In this document: one piece after another, positions 16,852 through 26,344 of the stretch
Position numbering within the stretch: position 1 is the first letter of the stretch
Layout of the letters: every line of letters starts with the position of its first letter
Assembly: GCA_965237725.1 (NCBI GenBank)
Contig: OZ250151.1
Span: 2,852,001 to 2,916,000 of the forward strand
Length of the DNA: 64,000 nucleotides
Origin: G965237725 sp965237725
Lineage (GTDB): Bacteria > Pseudomonadota > Gammaproteobacteria > Arenicellales > Poriferihabitantaceae
Reading direction: 5' to 3'
Program-made: the position numbers and the translations under genes
The notes under the pieces: generated by a model
Databases searched by the model: none
What the model saw: only the letters and a program-made list of their open reading frames with translations
Told to the model about the DNA's origin: nothing

Positions 16852-18438
16852 TTAAGTTGATTTGTGGCGTTGTAAAAACGGTCTTTCGATATAAGAGTAA
16901 GTAAAACTTGCCAATGCCAGGGTTATAACAAATGAAATGCTCAAACGCCAAACCTCTGAAACATTTAAAAATTCTACGGCAAAAAAGTGTTCAAAACCGT
17001 AGCGACTGATAAATACAGAATAGGGGTGAATCAGGTAAAAACTGTATCCGACGATTCCAATATATCTGAATAGTGGGAATGACAGAAACTTCTTGTACCA
17101 GCACCGATCATTTCCCACCACAGCCAGCAGGATGAGAGCAAGACAAATCAGGGCACCGTAAACCGAGAGCCCTTTGATATCAACAAAAAATCCGGTGAAG
17201 TTGTCACGTCTGCAAATATCAATAAATATAAAAAAGCCGATTAACCCAATGCTGCTCAAAAGCCACTGATATTTATCTGCCAGGGACTGTAATTTCGGGC
17301 TTTTGGAATAAATGCCGTGGTACCAGTATGCGCCAATCATGCCGACCAGGAATACTTCGAACACCACCCGAAGTGGATGATTTAAACCATAGATCGTTAC
17401 CACGTCTATGCTGCCGTAAATACGCCAGAGTATTGCGATAGTGCTCAGAAAAATGATTGTCGGCAACGGCCGCCCTTTGAAAAGCAGATAAGCCAGCATC
17501 GCCAGTATGGGCAGCAGCAAATAAAAGTACATTTCCTCAAGGATAGTCCAGAAGTGACCATCGCCCTGTATGAACAGATAATGGCGAATGGCGGTTTCGT
17601 AGTGGTGGGGAATGAGGAAAATTGCCGTAACCATGACAAAATACATGGGCACAATCCTTTTGAACCGCCTGGTCATAAAACTGGATAACGCCTGACTATC
17701 TACGCTGATTTCCGGCCGAATAATAAATGCCTTAGTCAGCAAAAATCCACTGAGCACAAAAAACATCCATACCCCGAGCCCGCCATAACCTTTAAATGTC
17801 ATCGTGGCGTGGTGCATCAGAACAAACAGCGCTGCCAATCCTCTGAACCCATCAAGGGGTTCGAAATTATTTTTATTTCTGCCCGCCTGATTATTTCGCA
17901 AATCCTGATAGGCGGGAAATTCCTTCCAGTAAGAGTGTCGAATTATCAGTACAACAAACAGTCCAAGAAACCCTGGGATGATCCAGAATATGAAAAAATT
18001 GCTGCCTTTTATTGGGCTGTGCAATATAAATGTGGTTACCTGTTCACTGGTTTCTTGTTTGCTGAAAGCGGTTTCAATTTGCTCAGCATTCCAGCTGATT
18101 GGGGTATTGAAAAAATGGCTGTACAGAGAAATATTGTTGAGCTGGAATTCGGATTGCTGATGGTGGACATCCAGTCGGAAACGGTCTACCACCCGGTCCT
18201 GCAATTCCAGTTTTAAGGTCTGGTTTTCGCTGCTGTTATAGACGCCACTATTTACTCGGGTCTTGTCGATGATCGGATGTAAACCATTCGAGTTGGTAAC
18301 GATCAGAGCGGTTTGGGGAGAGAAAACACCCTGGATTTCCATGACATTGACGGATTTCAGGGCAAAATATTGCACCAGCTGATTGCTCACAAACGTGGTC
18401 AGCACAAATAGCAGGGCATAAAAAATTCTGGATTTCAT
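16852..18438 (-). CDS. Acyltransferase 3 (OafA/YrhL family), with extracytoplasmic N-terminal domain
   Basis: 528 residues. An N-terminal membrane anchor is followed by a ~130-residue periplasmic region and another membrane segment (~155-170). The acyltransferase-3 core then starts at ~194 with EPLDGFRGLAALFVLMHH, about ten membrane segments. The conserved histidine and arginine (RxxA-type, FKRIVPMYF) are present. Such proteins O-acetylate surface polysaccharides. It lies just upstream of the M20 gene on the same strand (14 bases apart), although the functions look unrelated. Confidence 0.85.
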   Translation of the reverse strand: MKSRIFYALLFVLTTFVSNQLVQYFALKSVNVMEIQGVFSPQTALIVTNSNGLHPIIDKTRVNSGVYNSSENQTLKLELQDRVVDRFRLDVHHQQSEFQLNNISLYSHFFNTPISWNAEQIETAFSKQETSEQVTTFILHSPIKGSNFFIFWIIPGFLGLFVVLIIRHSYWKEFPAYQDLRNNQAGRNKNNFEPLDGFRGLAALFVLMHHATMTFKGYGGLGVWMFFVLSGFLLTKAFIIRPEISVDSQALSSFMTRRFKRIVPMYFVMVTAIFLIPHHYETAIRHYLFIQGDGHFWTILEEMYFYLLLPILAMLAYLLFKGRPLPTIIFLSTIAILWRIYGSIDVVTIYGLNHPLRVVFEVFLVGMIGAYWYHGIYSKSPKLQSLADKYQWLLSSIGLIGFFIFIDICRRDNFTGFFVDIKGLSVYGALICLALILLAVVGNDRCWYKKFLSFPLFRYIGIVGYSFYLIHPYSVFISRYGFEHFFAVEFLNVSEVWRLSISFVITLALASFTYSYIERPFLQRHKST

Positions 18439-18510
18439 ATCGCTGTTGAATTAGTCATTATGAATAACCTCAACGTATTCAACCACGGATCCGTGATTGG
18501 TGAATTAATT

Positions 18511-19404
18511 TCAAACCGGATCCCGTTTTAATGCCTGAGCCAGGCAATGCACACCGCCGCCGCCCAGGGTAAACATAGACATGTCAGGATCAAACACTTC
18601 ATAGCCTAAGGATCTCATTTTGTCATTGAGTTGCACTGCGCCGGACATAGATAGTACTTTCTTGTTTCCCAAAGACACCAGATTTACTCCCAGGTCTTTG
18701 GCTTCGCTGAATCCGACATCAACAAAACTGAAACCTTTCTTTTTGAGCCAGTCGATTACCCAGCCTTCCAGGGCATCCAGGCAGGTCACAACCCGTTTTT
18801 CATCCAGAGGAACCACCAGTCCATCCATGTGAACAAACAGGGCAGGGATCGGTGCGACCTCCACATCCCATCCTTCGTCCCGTACAAATTGCGCAACCTG
18901 TTCCGAGCCTTCCTGTTCGGAACGTTCTCCGCAATATCCAATCAATACCGTACCGGGCTCAAGAATGACAAAATCGCCCCCTTCGAAATGCCCGGCGGTG
19001 GCATATTTCCAGATCGGAATATTATTTTCCTGATAGAACTTGATCACGCTATGATAGTCCGCACGTCTGCATTTAAGTTGCATATGACAAATCAATGCAC
19101 CCCAGGGTGTCATTGCGCTGGAATCTCGAGCAAAAAAGTTTCGATGCAATACCGGATCTGAATCCAGAAAGTGACAGGTCACGCCGGCATCTTCATAAAT
19201 TTTCACCATAGCCCGGTGTTGTTTCTGGGACAGGTCAAAATCAAATTTGATCCCAGTTTTGTGCATGTTTTTTAAGGTGCGGCCAATCAATGGACCGGCT
19301 TCTACCCATTTAAAATAATCAGGTTTGCCCAACAGAACGTCGCGTAATACACCGTAATCATTATCTATTCCCCAGTAACTGGGATCTTTCTGAGATTTAG
19401 TCAT
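18511..19404 (-). CDS. Amidinotransferase/arginine deiminase-fold hydrolase (second copy)
   Basis: 297 residues, a shorter relative of the protein at 5822-6829. The active-site set is present: Glu141 in FEGGDF, His192 and Asp194 in VHMDGL, and Cys287 in GGGGVHCLA, with FARDSS at 91-96. Both proteins end in RDPV. Dimethylargininase, citrulline-forming hydrolase or amidinotransferase activity are all possible. It reads away from the ProVW transporter; the 320-base gap between them probably contains both promoters. Confidence 0.8.
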   Translation of the reverse strand: MTKSQKDPSYWGIDNDYGVLRDVLLGKPDYFKWVEAGPLIGRTLKNMHKTGIKFDFDLSQKQHRAMVKIYEDAGVTCHFLDSDPVLHRNFFARDSSAMTPWGALICHMQLKCRRADYHSVIKFYQENNIPIWKYATAGHFEGGDFVILEPGTVLIGYCGERSEQEGSEQVAQFVRDEGWDVEVAPIPALFVHMDGLVVPLDEKRVVTCLDALEGWVIDWLKKKGFSFVDVGFSEAKDLGVNLVSLGNKKVLSMSGAVQLNDKMRSLGYEVFDPDMSMFTLGGGGVHCLAQALKRDPV

Positions 19405-19724
19405 GGTATTTTAGAAAGGTTTGTTTTAATAAAATCTTCTGGGATTAGACCGTAAATGATCAGGCAATTACAATGGTAAAACCCAGATCAATTGGATTCG
19501 TAATTAAGTTGGATAATACGTCAGGTAGGACGCTGATTTTCTAACCTCGCATTTCTCTCGTATCGAACTTGCCATTATTGGTAAATACGAACTAAACTTC
19601 ATGCAGTTGGATATCGTGACTTGTCGGAATTTATGTGATTTTCTGGTAGTCTGGCGATAATCTTGACAAAAATCTTAGTTTATCCAAGATGAATTATTAA
19701 CGACTACAGTGTGGAGGCAAACCG
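19405..19724. other. Divergent intergenic region between amidinotransferase-like gene and proV
   Basis: 320 bases without a gene. A TTGACA hexamer at 19663-19668 could serve proV but no good -10 box follows at normal spacing. A GGAGG ribosome site stands just before the GTG of proV. I see no repeats or clear operator. Confidence 0.4.
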
Positions 19725-20771
19725 GTGAGTGAACAGGTAATTGTACTTAATGATGTATGGAAGATCTTTGGCGATCGGGCTGATGAAGCCATGCAGGCGA
19801 TAAAGGATGAAGGACTGACTAAACCCCAGGTTCTGGAAAAATTTGGCTGCGTGGTTGGCGTTGCAAAATGCTCGTTTGAAGTCGCCCGGGGTGAAATCTT
19901 CTGCGTCATGGGACTTTCCGGGTCCGGGAAATCTACCATGGTCAGACATCTGAATCGATTACTCGAACCCACCGCAGGTCAGATCAATGTTCTCGGTAAA
20001 GATGTTATGGCCCTTAACGCGAATGAATTGCGCAAATTGCGCGCAGCCCATATTGGAATGGTATTTCAACATATGGCGTTATTTCCCCACCGAACTGTTC
20101 GCGACAATGTCGCATTCCCGCTACAGGTTCAAGGCGAGCCGAAATCCAAGCGTTGGGAAGAGTCACAGCGATGCCTTAATCTGGTCAATCTCGATGGTTA
20201 TGAAGATCGTTTCCCAAGCGAGCTTTCCGGCGGTATGCAACAACGGGTTGGGTTAGCCCGGGCCCTGGCGTCCGACCCGGAGGTTTTGTTGATGGACGAA
20301 CCTTTCTCTGCCCTGGATCCTTTAATAAGAAGGCAACTACAGGAACAGTTCATGGCGCTGTCTGCTGATCTCGATAAAACCACGGTTTTTATCACCCATG
20401 ATCTGGACGAAGCCATCAGAATCGGCAACCGCATCGCCATCATGAAAGACGGTGTGATCGTTCAGGTTGGTACCCCCGAAGAAATTGTAACTAACCCCAT
20501 TGATGACTACGTGCGGGATTTTGTCGAAGGTATTTCGACTTTAAAATTAATCTTCGCCCATACTATTATGGAAAAGCTGGACGACTACAAACTTCAGCCC
20601 GGAGAAGATTTATCAAAGGCGCTGCGTACACCCCACGATACAGATTTAAGTGGGCTAATCGATATTTCAACAACCACAGACCAGCCCATTGTTATTACTG
20701 ACGATGATAAAGATATTGGGGTGGTAAACAAAATTACACTTCTCAAAGGTATTAAAGGAGGTGACAACTAA
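19725..20771 (+). CDS. proV: Glycine betaine/proline-type ABC transporter ATPase (ProV/OpuAA family)
   Basis: 348 residues, starting at a GTG preceded by GGAGG. Walker A is GLSGSGKST (63-71), the signature is LSGGMQQRV, and Walker B is LLMDEPFSALDP. The N-terminal ~45 residues with VLEKFGCVVGV are typical of ProV-type ATPases. The C-terminal part (~275-345) is a short, degenerate CBS-like region. It powers uptake of a betaine- or proline-like osmolyte through the ProW-type permease, whose start overlaps this stop by one base. The substrate could instead be a catabolic quaternary amine, given the neighbouring demethylation genes. Confidence 0.85.
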   Translation: MSEQVIVLNDVWKIFGDRADEAMQAIKDEGLTKPQVLEKFGCVVGVAKCSFEVARGEIFCVMGLSGSGKSTMVRHLNRLLEPTAGQINVLGKDVMALNANELRKLRAAHIGMVFQHMALFPHRTVRDNVAFPLQVQGEPKSKRWEESQRCLNLVNLDGYEDRFPSELSGGMQQRVGLARALASDPEVLLMDEPFSALDPLIRRQLQEQFMALSADLDKTTVFITHDLDEAIRIGNRIAIMKDGVIVQVGTPEEIVTNPIDDYVRDFVEGISTLKLIFAHTIMEKLDDYKLQPGEDLSKALRTPHDTDLSGLIDISTTTDQPIVITDDDKDIGVVNKITLLKGIKGGDN

Positions 20772-22315
20772 TGAAAGAAACCGGAATTGTGCCAGAGGCA
20801 AATCTATCCGGCGGATCCGTCTCGGAATTCGTTCAGAATAACGCGAAATACTACAGGCAGGAATTTGACAAAATACAGTCAGCCACAAAATTTCCCTGGT
20901 CCTGGAATCCCATGGCCGCGGCGGCGGGGCCTTTCTGGGGCGCTGCACGGGGATTATGGGGATACTTCTGGACCTTTATGGTGCTTGAAATTCTGGCGCT
21001 GGTTCAAATTGGCAAAGGCTTGTGGGGAGAGTTGGGGGCAGAAAAACTCGCCCGGGTTGAAAAACTGACTGATAAATACACGGAATTCTACGCCCAGGCG
21101 GAAGCGGCAAAACTGGCTGGAGATTCCGGCGCAGATGCCATTTTTACTCGTGCGGATAACCTGAAAAAAGTTGCGGATCGATTGATCGAAGAGGCGGCCA
21201 ATGCCTCAGCTGGTGCGCTGAAGTATCTAATCGTTGGCATAATTTTGCTAGGAATTTTAAGGTTGGTCCAGGGATATTACGCCAATATTCGCTACGAGAA
21301 ACAGTATCTTTCCTGGCGAGCAGAGCCGGAAAAAACTGCATCAGGATTTCGTACATCCTGGGCAACATTCGGCGGAATTTTATGGTTGGCCATCGTTCCA
21401 CTGACTTTGTATAAGTTCACCGTAGGGAAAATTGCCCCTGCACTGGCGCCATTTGTGCTGGAGTTTCCGGTGCAAAAGAAACAGTATTTTTCCCCTATAT
21501 CGACTTGGATGGATAATGGATTTGACAAAATCTCATTGCAATTCGGCGATGTATTTGATGGCGTCGTGGTTACGATCAGGACGGTGCTCGATGGCCTTGA
21601 AACGGTTTTTGTAGACACGCCGTGGCCCGTGGTAATGGCCGTTATTGTGGTCACCGCCTGGCGTCTAGCAGGTCCTCGAGTTGCTATATTCTCTGTAGCG
21701 GCATTGGCATATCTCGGATTATGCGGTCTATGGGAGACCAGCATGATTACCGTGGCCCTGCTCGGGGCGGCTGCTTTTTTATGTCTGTTAATGGGTATTC
21801 CATTGGGAATCTGGTTTGGTAAAAGTCAGCGTGCATACAATACCGCATTGCCGGTACTGGATTTTATGCAGACCATGCCAGCCTTCGTTTATCTTATACC
21901 TATCATCGCCTTTTTTGGCACTGGTAAACCCCCGGGGGTTTTGGCCACATTAATATTTGGTATGCCGCCGGTTATACGTCTCACGGCCTTAGGAATGCGC
22001 GGTGTTCCAGATACTACCAAAGAGGCGGCGGTGGCATTCGGGTGCACCAAATGGACGCTACTAAAAGATATCGAGATTCCTCTGGCTATGCCATCGATTA
22101 TGACGGGTATAAACCAGACTATTTTAATGTGTCTGTCCATGGTGGTTATTGCGTCCCTGATTGGTGCAAAAGGCCTGGGTCAGGATGTGCTGGTTGCATT
22201 GCAATATGCTGCAAAAGGTCAGGGTATGTTGGCAGGGTTGGCAATTTTGTTTGTTGCCATGGTTATTGACCGCATCATCCAGGGTCATTATCAGCGTTCT
22301 ACATCAAGACATTAA
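20771..22315 (+). CDS. proW: Glycine betaine/proline-type ABC transporter permease (ProW family) with extended N-terminus
   Basis: 514 residues, much longer than typical ProW (~350). The canonical permease domain with the EAA-like loop (GVPDTTKEAAVAFGCTKWTLLKDIEIPLAMPSI) occupies ~330-505. Before it lie ~270 extra residues with three hydrophobic segments and a coiled-coil-prone stretch (~85-140, KLTDKYTEFYAQAEAAKLAGD). No substrate-binding protein gene follows; it must be elsewhere on the chromosome or absent. The start overlaps the proV stop. Confidence 0.85.
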   Translation: MKETGIVPEANLSGGSVSEFVQNNAKYYRQEFDKIQSATKFPWSWNPMAAAAGPFWGAARGLWGYFWTFMVLEILALVQIGKGLWGELGAEKLARVEKLTDKYTEFYAQAEAAKLAGDSGADAIFTRADNLKKVADRLIEEAANASAGALKYLIVGIILLGILRLVQGYYANIRYEKQYLSWRAEPEKTASGFRTSWATFGGILWLAIVPLTLYKFTVGKIAPALAPFVLEFPVQKKQYFSPISTWMDNGFDKISLQFGDVFDGVVVTIRTVLDGLETVFVDTPWPVVMAVIVVTAWRLAGPRVAIFSVAALAYLGLCGLWETSMITVALLGAAAFLCLLMGIPLGIWFGKSQRAYNTALPVLDFMQTMPAFVYLIPIIAFFGTGKPPGVLATLIFGMPPVIRLTALGMRGVPDTTKEAAVAFGCTKWTLLKDIEIPLAMPSIMTGINQTILMCLSMVVIASLIGAKGLGQDVLVALQYAAKGQGMLAGLAILFVAMVIDRIIQGHYQRSTSRH

Positions 22316-22509
22316 AATAGATTAATTTGAATTCTGTGCGTTGACCTCTATATTAGGGCGATATGATTGTGACCTGATATAGCGTCGGTCCTATGAACAT
22401 GGATGTTCTGGCAGAATATTGCACGGATTGCGTGTGCTGCGAGGCCGCTCCCGCACCATTATTAGGCGGTATAATCCCCAATTTTTAACGACCACAGATA
22501 TTAATCGAC

Positions 22510-23133
22510 GTGACAACAGATAGTAATAAATCAACAAATACGGTTTGGCATCATCCCACGGTAACCCGCCAACGACGCGAAGGCAAGAACCACCACAGAA
22601 GTACAATCCTATGGTTCACTGGACTCTCGGGCAGCGGAAAATCCACTCTGGCCCATGCAGTTGAAGAGGAATTACACCAGCGCGGATGTAAGACATTTGT
22701 TTTTGATGGCGACAACGTTCGCCACGGCTTATGTGGTGATCTGGGTTTTTCAGAACAGGATCGGTCGGAGAACATTCGCAGGATCGGACAGATGGCGAAA
22801 TTATTTATCGAGTCCGGCGTGATTGCCCTGACTGCATTTATTTCACCATTTCAGGTTGATCGACAGCGGGTTCGAATGATGGTGGATCATGATGAGGATT
22901 TTCTGGAAGTGTACTGTGATTGCACTCTTGAGGTGTGTGAAAGTCGTGATGTGAAAGGCTTGTACCAAAGAGCAAGGAAAGGTGAGATTTCTGATTTTAC
23001 CGGTATATCTTCACCCTATGAGGAGCCAGAAAATGCGGACCTCATCGTCGACACCGCTGAAAAAGATATTCAGGAATGCGTGGATATGGTGATTGCGATG
23101 CTTGAGACTAAAAATATTGTCAAGGCCGGATGA
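22510..23133 (+). CDS. cysC: Adenylylsulfate kinase
   Basis: 207 residues, full-length. P-loop GLSGSGKST at 38-46, FDGDNVRHGL, ENIRRIGQMAKLF and the KGLYQRARKGE region are family hallmarks. It phosphorylates adenylylsulfate to PAPS, needed for sulfation reactions or assimilatory sulfate reduction. It starts with GTG. A TATAAT at 22470-22475 may be its -10 box. No cysDN genes are adjacent; location beside polysaccharide genes suggests PAPS may supply sulfation of glycans, which is inference. Confidence 0.92.
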   Translation: MTTDSNKSTNTVWHHPTVTRQRREGKNHHRSTILWFTGLSGSGKSTLAHAVEEELHQRGCKTFVFDGDNVRHGLCGDLGFSEQDRSENIRRIGQMAKLFIESGVIALTAFISPFQVDRQRVRMMVDHDEDFLEVYCDCTLEVCESRDVKGLYQRARKGEISDFTGISSPYEEPENADLIVDTAEKDIQECVDMVIAMLETKNIVKAG

Positions 23134-23175
23134 TCGCTAGTGAATATTTGGATTGCGAAGTAATGGTCGGCTTTC

Positions 23176-24243
23176 ATGGAAGCTAAAGAACTCTATACGC
23201 ATATTTTCTTTGGTGTTGTTCTTACCCTGATTGCTGCATTTATCACCTGGGGGATGCAGAAGTATGTACGAATTCTCGATCACCCAAACCATCGTTCATC
23301 TCATCATAAAGCAGTACCGAAGTGTGGCGGTATTTCTATCGTTATCACGTTTTTAATCGGTATGGCAATCATTGTCACCTATTATGCAAAAGCGGATTTC
23401 ATTCGCCAGGGATACATGGTTGGTTTTATATTTTCAGCGGTCCTGATTGCGGTAATTTCTTTTTTTGATGACATTAAGGAAAAGTCGTCGCTGTTTAAAT
23501 TAGTTACACATGTTTTCGCGGTGGCAGTGGTTTTATCTACGGGCATTGTCATCGATACCCTGTCCATGCCCTGGGCAGATGCAATGCCACTGGCAATTTC
23601 AGGATATGTGATTTCATTCTTCTGGATTCTGGGACTGACCAATGCCTACAATTTCATGGATGGCATTGATGGACTGGTTGCCAGCACGGCATTAATTGCG
23701 GGACTGTTCTATATGGTCATAAGCTACTACGAGGGCAGCACGTTTGTTTATATCACTGGATATACCATTATAGCCGGTTCTGTGGGTTTTCTGATTTACA
23801 ACGCACCACCGGCAAAAATCTTTATGGGAGATGTGGGAAGTGCATTCTTAGGGTTTGTATTCGCGACGTTAGCCATAATCGGCGCCAGATATGATGAATC
23901 CCATACCTCCTTTCTGGTCATGCCTATGCTGTTGTTTCATTTTATTTTTGACACCCTGTTTACGTTTTTTCGCCGGCTATTTAGTGGCGAGCATCCACTC
24001 AAAGCACATCGTACCCATCTCTACCAATTGAGAGTACGAAGCGGCAATACCCATATGGAGGTCACGTTGCTGTTGAGTTGCATGGCATTCCTTCAGGGAC
24101 TTGGTGCGTTATGGATGGTGAATATTCCAGGAAACGAACGGCTTTTTGTTTTTATTCCCTTTCTGCTGATTCAATTTTTATACGCTGCTTTAACATTGAA
24201 ACGCGCCAGGAAGAAAAATGTAAATCTCAGGGAAAATGCCTGA
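23176..24243 (+). CDS. WecA/MraY-like polyprenyl-phosphate sugar-1-phosphate transferase (GT4 family)
   Basis: 355 residues with ~10 membrane segments and the signature aspartate motifs: FFDDIKEKSS (~97-106), NAYNFMDGIDGL (~156-167) and FMGDVGSAFLGF. It transfers a sugar-1-phosphate from UDP-sugar to undecaprenyl phosphate, the first membrane step of O-antigen, enterobacterial common antigen or exopolysaccharide synthesis. Its last codons overlap the GDP-fucose synthase gene by eight bases, so the two are co-translated. Confidence 0.88.
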   Translation: MEAKELYTHIFFGVVLTLIAAFITWGMQKYVRILDHPNHRSSHHKAVPKCGGISIVITFLIGMAIIVTYYAKADFIRQGYMVGFIFSAVLIAVISFFDDIKEKSSLFKLVTHVFAVAVVLSTGIVIDTLSMPWADAMPLAISGYVISFFWILGLTNAYNFMDGIDGLVASTALIAGLFYMVISYYEGSTFVYITGYTIIAGSVGFLIYNAPPAKIFMGDVGSAFLGFVFATLAIIGARYDESHTSFLVMPMLLFHFIFDTLFTFFRRLFSGEHPLKAHRTHLYQLRVRSGNTHMEVTLLLSCMAFLQGLGALWMVNIPGNERLFVFIPFLLIQFLYAALTLKRARKKNVNLRENA

Positions 24244-25213
24244 AGCCGAAGAAAAAAAGATTTTCGTTGCCGGTCATGGTGGGATGGTGGGTTCCGCTAT
24301 TGTTCGTCAACTCGAGGGTCAAAAGCATCACAACATTATCGTTAGATCCAAAGCGCAACTGGATTTGCTCGATGCCTTAAAGTTAGGTCAGTTTTTAAAA
24401 GACGAACATATAACCGATGTGTATTTGGCGGCGGCAAAAGTTGGCGGCATACATGCCAATGATTCCTATCCAGCAGAGTTCATCTACAACAATCTGATGA
24501 TTGAAGCCAATGTCATTAACCAGGCCTATATGTCAGGAATTTCAAGATTATTATTTCTGGGATCGTCGTGTATCTACCCAAAACTGTGTCCCCAGCCCAT
24601 GACTGAATCGTCACTCCTCACCGGGGAGCTCGAACCGACCAATGCGCCTTATGCCATTGCCAAAATTGCTGGAATAAAATTATGTGAGTCTTATAACCGG
24701 CAGTATGATACGGACTATCGGTCGGTGATGCCCACCAATCTGTATGGGCCCAATGATAATTTCCACCCAGATAACAGCCATGTGATTCCAGGTTTAATCC
24801 ATCGAATTCACCAGGCGAAATCTAATTCAGCGCCTTCGGTAACCATCTGGGGGACAGGTTCAGCGCGCCGAGAATTTTTGCACGTTGACGATATGGCATG
24901 CGCATGTCTATTTGTGATGAATCTTGAAAATGGGGTTTTTAATCAGTGCGTGGAACCCACGCTTTCCCATATCAATGTTGGCACAGGCAAGGAAATTTCT
25001 ATAAAAGAACTGGCCACAACTATTGCTCGGGTTGTGGGTTACCAGGGCAAACTGGAATTTGATAAAACCAAACCCGACGGTACACCACGCAAACTGCTGG
25101 ATGTCAGCAAGCTATCAAAGTTGGGATGGAAATACAGTATTGAGCTCGAGAATGGACTGAGCCAAACCTATGACTGGTTTTGCAATAATCTGGACCAGAT
25201 TCGCCAAGTCTGA
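24236..25213 (+). CDS. fcl: GDP-L-fucose synthase (3,5-epimerase/4-reductase)
   Basis: 325 residues. The NAD(P) motif is VAGHGGMVGSAI, the catalytic serine lies in LGSSCIYP (~110) and Tyr139/Lys143 in YAIAK. GDP-4-keto-6-deoxymannose is converted to GDP-L-fucose. The GDP-mannose dehydratase (gmd) that makes its substrate is not in the window, but algC for mannose-1-phosphate is at 35350. A fucosyltransferase-like gene lies 2.2 kb downstream inside a repeat-flanked cassette. Confidence 0.9.
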   Translation: MPEAEEKKIFVAGHGGMVGSAIVRQLEGQKHHNIIVRSKAQLDLLDALKLGQFLKDEHITDVYLAAAKVGGIHANDSYPAEFIYNNLMIEANVINQAYMSGISRLLFLGSSCIYPKLCPQPMTESSLLTGELEPTNAPYAIAKIAGIKLCESYNRQYDTDYRSVMPTNLYGPNDNFHPDNSHVIPGLIHRIHQAKSNSAPSVTIWGTGSARREFLHVDDMACACLFVMNLENGVFNQCVEPTLSHINVGTGKEISIKELATTIARVVGYQGKLEFDKTKPDGTPRKLLDVSKLSKLGWKYSIELENGLSQTYDWFCNNLDQIRQV

Positions 25214-25241
25214 TTATTTGTTCTGATCGGGTAACCAGATG

Positions 25242-25991
25242 TTAATTTTTGTTGCCACATGCTGCGCAATTCGGATTTTTGGGTAGTTTCATTTTTTGCC
25301 ATTCCATTGACCGGGCATCGAATAACCAGACCACACCATGTAGCTGACCTTCACCGAGTAAAATGTTCATAGCCTCCATGGCCTGCATAGTACCGATAAC
25401 CCCAACCAATGGTGATACAACACCTTCCATTTCACAAGTCGCACTTTCGATATTTTTATCCGAGTACAGGCATTGATAACACGGGCTATCGGCTCGCCGC
25501 GGATCGAAGGAAGTTACCTGACCTTCCCATCGGATGGCAGCGCCAGATACAAGAGGTATCTGGGTTGCCAGGGAAACGTCGTTTAATTCGAATCGGGTTG
25601 GAAAGTTATCCGTACAATCGATGATTAAATCTATGCCCTGGCTGTATTCGATGAAGTCATCGTAGTCCAATGAATGGTCCAGAGTTTCAATTTTCAATTC
25701 CGGATTAATCGCTTTTAGGGATTTTGCGGCGGACTCCGCTTTCAACTCACCGATATCGTTGTGACTATGAATGATCTGGCGTTGCAGATTGGATTCATCA
25801 ACCTGGTCAAAGTCAGCAATTCGCATCCGTCCCACTCCTGCCGCCGCCAGATACAGCGCAACCGGCGAACCCAGGCCGCCCATACCCACTATAAAGATGC
25901 TGGACTGCACCAGTTTTTTTTGTCCAGCCTCGCCAATTTTCGACAGGCGAATTTGGCGGCTATAGCGTTCGTTAAAACTTGAAGTTGTCAT
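25242..25991 (-). CDS. moeB: Molybdopterin-synthase adenylyltransferase / ThiF-HesA-MoeB family
   Basis: 249 residues. The ATP-binding GMGGLGSP is at ~36-43, followed by NLQRQIIH, CTDNFPTRFELND and zinc-binding cysteine pairs (CYQCLY, CAACG at the C-terminus). It adenylates the C-terminus of MoaD or a ThiS-like protein. Without moaD or thiS nearby, MoeB versus ThiF is not certain; the fold and length are. The gene converges on fcl. Confidence 0.85.
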   Translation of the reverse strand: MTTSSFNERYSRQIRLSKIGEAGQKKLVQSSIFIVGMGGLGSPVALYLAAAGVGRMRIADFDQVDESNLQRQIIHSHNDIGELKAESAAKSLKAINPELKIETLDHSLDYDDFIEYSQGIDLIIDCTDNFPTRFELNDVSLATQIPLVSGAAIRWEGQVTSFDPRRADSPCYQCLYSDKNIESATCEMEGVVSPLVGVIGTMQAMEAMNILLGEGQLHGVVWLFDARSMEWQKMKLPKNPNCAACGNKN

Positions 25992-26032
25992 GATTATGAT
26001 TTTTCAGTTAACCTGAATTTTATACCATAATA

Positions 26033-26200
26033 TTAAGGGACCTCTGCAAGAGTCTGGGCGAATCAAGTTGATAGACAAAATTTTCAAGATTAAGGCGGGA
26101 AACCCACGTTATAGTTATTCTATTGCGAAGTTTTCCAACGAAAGTATTGGAAAGTTTGGGCTCCAATTGATCGGTCATGACTTTTACGCAGGTTCCTTAA
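26033..26200. mobile_element. MITE-like element, copy 1 (168 bp), left flank of a fucosylation cassette
   Basis: A 168-bp unit bounded by imperfect ~20-bp terminal inverted repeats that begin TTAAGGRACCT. Against copy 2 (28853-29020) I count 14 mismatches over 168 aligned bases, and the two stand in direct orientation 2820 bp apart. The similarity extends ~29 bp to the left (three mismatches) and more weakly ~40 bp to the right, beyond the inverted repeats. No reading frame is contained. The 26201-26344 stretch after it holds only the weaker repeat flank, which resembles the leader of the CoxG-like gene. Confidence 0.75.
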
Positions 26201-26344
26201 GCCAGGGTTAGATGAGACTTTTTGGAGTAATCTCATGTGAGGTCCCCCAAAATCCCAAACCCATGGCTGTTGGTATAACAGGTGGTCTGGTTAGACTTTT
26301 GCCGGATTTCCAGACTTCTGACTAGCGAAATTCTAGTGCCCTGA

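Noticed and set aside
22341..22367. TTGACC and TATGAT as a promoter for cysC
   Set aside because: Spacing of 15 bases and ~140 bases from the gene; too weak to list as a feature.
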